Source: Yinghuangia sp035454725 (GTDB lineage Bacteria > Actinomycetota > Actinomycetes > Streptomycetales > Streptomycetaceae). From it: 64,000 nt of DNA. Shown piece after piece: positions 61,309 through 64,000 of this stretch (the stretch's first letter is position 1; every line of letters begins with the position of its first letter). Below the pieces are notes generated by a model, which was not told the DNA's origin, made no database searches, and saw only the letters and a list, made by a program, of their open reading frames with translations. The stretch lies in contig NZ_JBPKBI010000003.1 in NCBI RefSeq assembly GCF_051388935.1, positions 1 to 64,000 on the forward strand, written 5' to 3'. Position numbers and translations under genes: made by a program.

Positions 61309-64000
61309 TGCTGCTCTCCGATCAACGTGAGGAACGCGTCCTCCAGTCGGCGCTTCGCGGTGACCCGGTCGACGGCGACGCCCGCGCCGACGAGTTCGGC
61401 GACCACCGCGGAAGCCTCCGCGCCCGCGAGGTGGACGAGAACCCCGTCGCCTTCGGGTTCGACCGACGCGATACCCGGCATGGCGGCGAGTGTTTCGACC
61501 GCCCGCGCGGGGTCCGGCGTGCCGACGGCGAGGGTGTTGCCGTTGCCGGTGATGTCGCCCACCGGACCGACGGCGACCAGGCGGCCCCGGTGCATGACGA
61601 CGACATGCGTACACGTCTGTTCGACCTCGGCGAGCAGGTGGCTGGAGACGACGACGGTACGGCCCGCACCCCCGGCGGCGTACCGGACCAGCACGTCGCG
61701 CATCGCGCGGATCTGCGGCGGGTCGAGCCCGTTCGTCGGTTCGTCGAGTACCAGCAGATCAGGCAGACCGAGCATGGCCTGCGCGATCGCGAGGCGCTGC
61801 CGCATGCCCTGCGAGTAGGTGCGGACCTTGCGCTCCAGGGCCTCGCCGAGCCCGGCGATCTCCAGCGCCTCGTCGAAATGTGCGTCCTCGGGCGGGCGGC
61901 CGGTCGCGCGCCAGTAGAGCTCCAGGTTGTCGCGCCCGGACAGGTGCGGCAGGAAACCGGGCCCTTCCACGAACGACCCGAGCCGCGACAGCACCGGCGC
62001 GCCCGGTGTGACCACGTGCCCGAAGATGCGTATCTCGCCGTCGTTCGGGTGGATGAGCCCCATGAGCATGCGCAGCGTGGTGGTCTTGCCGGCGCCGTTC
62101 GGTCCCAGCAGGCCGAGCACTTGGCCGCGCTCGACCTCGAACGACAGGTCGTCGACCGCGAGCTTTCCGCCTTTGTAGCGCTTCGTGAGGCCGGAGATCC
62201 GCAGCGGGACTTCGGCGAGCTCGGCGATGGGCGCCCGGGCCGCCGCGCGGCGCCGTCCGGTCACCACGATCAGGGCGCCGGCGACCGCCGCGGCCGCGGG
62301 CAGCCCCCATGTCCACCACGGGTAGCCGGGCGGCGGCAGCTTGAGGCCGGGCACGGACGGCACCACCAGGGGTCCCGCGACCGCGACGCGGTACGCGGCG
62401 GGCACCTCCGGCGTGGCGTAGCCGAGGTCGGTGGCGGTGAGCACGAGCCGCAGGCGGTGCCGCGCGTCGATCTCGCGGTCGATGGCGGGCAGCCGGATCT
62501 CGACGTCACGCCCTTCCCGAGCACCCACGACCCTGAGGGGAGCCGCGAGTTGGTACGGCAACACCGCGGTGCCGGAGGGGTCGACGTCGTACAACTTGGC
62601 GAACAGCACGATGTCGTCGGCGCCCGAGACCCGCACCCGTACGGTCGACGCGCCGGTCACGCGCAGCGGTCGGTCCAGGGGTTCGCTGGTGAAGAAGGCA
62701 CTCTGGCCCGGCATGTCGAGCGAGAAGCCCCCGGTCGCCGTCGCCGCGTCACCCAGTTGGCCCAAGGTGCCGAGAAGGCCGAGCCCGGGGAGCGTCGACA
62801 TCGACGGCGGTGATCCTCCCGGCGGGTTGACGACGGTCTGCTCGGGCCCGTCGAGCAAGACGTCCCGGCGCCGGCTGCCGTCGATGCCGGGGTAGTCCGG
62901 CCCGGTCGCGACACGGATGACCTGTTCGCGCGTCGAGGTGTCGACGCCGCCGAGCCTGGTGACGGAGAACGGCCCGGCCGGGGCCGGTCCGGCCGGGGTG
63001 CCCGCGCGGCGTTCGCGGGTCTCGCGCGCGCCCGCGTCCGACGTGAGCCACCTGTCGAACCACGACGCGGTCTTGTCGCGCACCAGGCTCCTCTGCGGCG
63101 AGCCGCCGTCGTGGCCGCCCGACGTCCAGGCCACCTCGACCGGGAAGCCGTTGCGGGTGACCGCCTGCGCGGTGCGGTCCGCCTCGGCGAGCGGGAAGAG
63201 CGAGTCGTTCTGGCCCTGGACCAGCAACGTCGGGACGCGGATGCGGTCGGCCACGGGACCGGGGCTCGCCCGGTGCAGCAGGGCCACGGCCTGCGGCGTC
63301 GCCCGGCCGGTACGCGCGACCTCCTCGTAGACCGCGCACACCTCGACGGTGAACCGGCCGCACACCGACACCGTGTCGCCCGGCGCGGCGGGCAGTGCGC
63401 CACCCGCCGTGGACGACGCGATGGAGCTCGCGCCGGAGGAGAAGAACACCCCCGCCCACATCTTCTTGAACACCCCGGCCTCCGGCCCGGCCCCTGTGGC
63501 GTTGGGCAGCAGCGCGTCGGCCAGGTCGTGCCAGGTCCACTGCGAGGCGACCGCGTCGACGCGCGGGTCGTGGGCGGCGAGCAGCAGCGCGAGGGCGCCG
63601 CCGTACGACGCCCCGGCCGCGCCGACGCGCGGGTCGCCCGGGCCGTCGAGCGTCACCTCGGGGCGGGCCGCCAGCCAGTCGACGAGCGCGCGGGCATCGG
63701 CGACTTCGTGGTCCGGCTGGTTGAGTGCGATCAGTCCTCCCGACGCGCCGAAGCCGCGCGCGGACCACGTCATCACCACAAAGCCGCGCCGGGCCAGCGC
63801 GGCGGCGTCGGAGCGCACGGTCGCCTTGCTGCCGCCGAAGCCGTGCCCCAGCAGCACCGCGGGGGCGGGCCCGTCGGTGTCCGGCCAGAACACCGAGGTG
63901 TCGAGTTCGATGCGGTCGGCCGAGCCTGGTGCCGCGGCGACGGCCACGCGCTGGTCGCTGCTGCGCACGGGCGGTTCGCCGCCGCCGCCCGAGGTCAGCA
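61305..64000 (-). CDS. Fusion of alpha/beta hydrolase (S15/CocE-like) and ABC ATPase, 5' end outside window
   Basis: At least 898 residues; the frame is open at base 64000, so the start (probably a signal peptide) is missing. First domain: alpha/beta hydrolase with nucleophile GASYGG, acid QGQNDSLF and SGGHDGG His. Then a jelly-roll like the X-Pro dipeptidyl-peptidase C-terminal domain. Then one span (WGLPAAAAVAGALIVVTG). Last, a full ABC ATPase: Walker A GPNGAGKTT, signature YSQGMRQRL, Walker B LLVLDEPT, and a C-terminal drug-exporter-type domain. The hydrolase would be outside and the ATPase inside. The permease is the next gene. Confidence 0.9.
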   Translation of the reverse strand, partial: LTSGGGGEPPVRSSDQRVAVAAAPGSADRIELDTSVFWPDTDGPAPAVLLGHGFGGSKATVRSDAAALARRGFVVMTWSARGFGASGGLIALNQPDHEVADARALVDWLAARPEVTLDGPGDPRVGAAGASYGGALALLLAAHDPRVDAVASQWTWHDLADALLPNATGAGPEAGVFKKMWAGVFFSSGASSIASSTAGGALPAAPGDTVSVCGRFTVEVCAVYEEVARTGRATPQAVALLHRASPGPVADRIRVPTLLVQGQNDSLFPLAEADRTAQAVTRNGFPVEVAWTSGGHDGGSPQRSLVRDKTASWFDRWLTSDAGARETRERRAGTPAGPAPAGPFSVTRLGGVDTSTREQVIRVATGPDYPGIDGSRRRDVLLDGPEQTVVNPPGGSPPSMSTLPGLGLLGTLGQLGDAATATGGFSLDMPGQSAFFTSEPLDRPLRVTGASTVRVRVSGADDIVLFAKLYDVDPSGTAVLPYQLAAPLRVVGAREGRDVEIRLPAIDREIDARHRLRLVLTATDLGYATPEVPAAYRVAVAGPLVVPSVPGLKLPPPGYPWWTWGLPAAAAVAGALIVVTGRRRAAARAPIAELAEVPLRISGLTKRYKGGKLAVDDLSFEVERGQVLGLLGPNGAGKTTTLRMLMGLIHPNDGEIRIFGHVVTPGAPVLSRLGSFVEGPGFLPHLSGRDNLELYWRATGRPPEDAHFDEALEIAGLGEALERKVRTYSQGMRQRLAIAQAMLGLPDLLVLDEPTNGLDPPQIRAMRDVLVRYAAGGAGRTVVVSSHLLAEVEQTCTHVVVMHRGRLVAVGPVGDITGNGNTLAVGTPDPARAVETLAAMPGIASVEPEGDGVLVHLAGAEASAVVAELVGAGVAVDRVTAKRRLEDAFLTLIGEQH

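Overview
The window is a high-GC actinobacterial chromosome segment, most like Streptomyces or a close relative in Streptomycetales. Signs of this are strong G/C third-position bias, GTG and TTG starts, a WhiB-like protein, two XRE-regulator/DUF397 pairs, DUF2510 and DUF1707 proteins, a SpoIIE-type phosphatase with a serine-kinase-like ATPase domain, and a MocR regulator. It is a draft assembly. There are two N gaps (28795-28925 and 53259-53377, the second preceded by 24 G), and a single N at 32986 joins two nearly identical 110-base copies inside a transposon gene.

Layout. 1-5277: oligopeptide ABC importer (minus strand: binding lipoprotein, two permeases, two ATPases, the last cut by the left edge). 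5977-13858: typA, a tetratricopeptide-like protein, and a succinate dehydrogenase operon (small protein, membrane anchor, flavoprotein, iron-sulfur subunit). 13879-18116: PAS/GAF/SpoIIE phosphatase, Nudix hydrolase, pterin carbinolamine dehydratase and a lipoprotein. 18156-25140: a one-directional run of five genes that looks like an exopolysaccharide synthesis locus: a DUF2510 membrane protein, a processive family 2 glycosyltransferase, a GH26-like enzyme, a GH12-plus-lectin enzyme, and a second DUF2510 protein ending in a LamG domain. 25408-30899: VOC protein, yefM-yoeB, ychF, a PH-like membrane protein, a gapped membrane protein and ispH.

30974-39506: xseA and xseB, the two exonuclease VII subunits normally encoded side by side, are separated here by about 7 kb. 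The inserted stretch holds a decayed gene, a TnpB-only IS200/IS605-type element, a hypothetical gene, an XRE/DUF397 pair and a secreted M6 metalloprotease. 39573-46014: GNAT acetyltransferase with a coupled small membrane protein, a DUF4245 protein, a molybdate operon whose first gene is a HTH-Mop regulator facing an inverted-repeat operator, and glpX. 46015-53216: MFS exporter fused to a MarR-like domain, WhiB-like protein, DUF1707 protein, MocR regulator and class I fumarase.

53476-58527: an SseB-like protein, a WXG100-like protein, a broken RHS toxin with a PD-(D/E)XK-like nuclease tip, and a candidate immunity gene. 58803-60424: a second XRE/DUF397 pair and two small divergent genes. 60421-64000: an ABC permease and an unusual fusion of a secreted-type alpha/beta hydrolase with an ABC ATPase, cut by the right edge.

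The core order (peptide importer, typA, sdh, ychF, ispH, xseA, xseB, glpX, whiB-like, fumarase) resembles, from memory, the bldK-to-fumarase part of the S. coelicolor chromosome. The rest appears to be accessory cassettes set into that backbone. The strongest candidates for something new are the polysaccharide locus, the hydrolase-ABC fusion, the rearranged RHS locus, and the self-contained molybdate repressor/operator.
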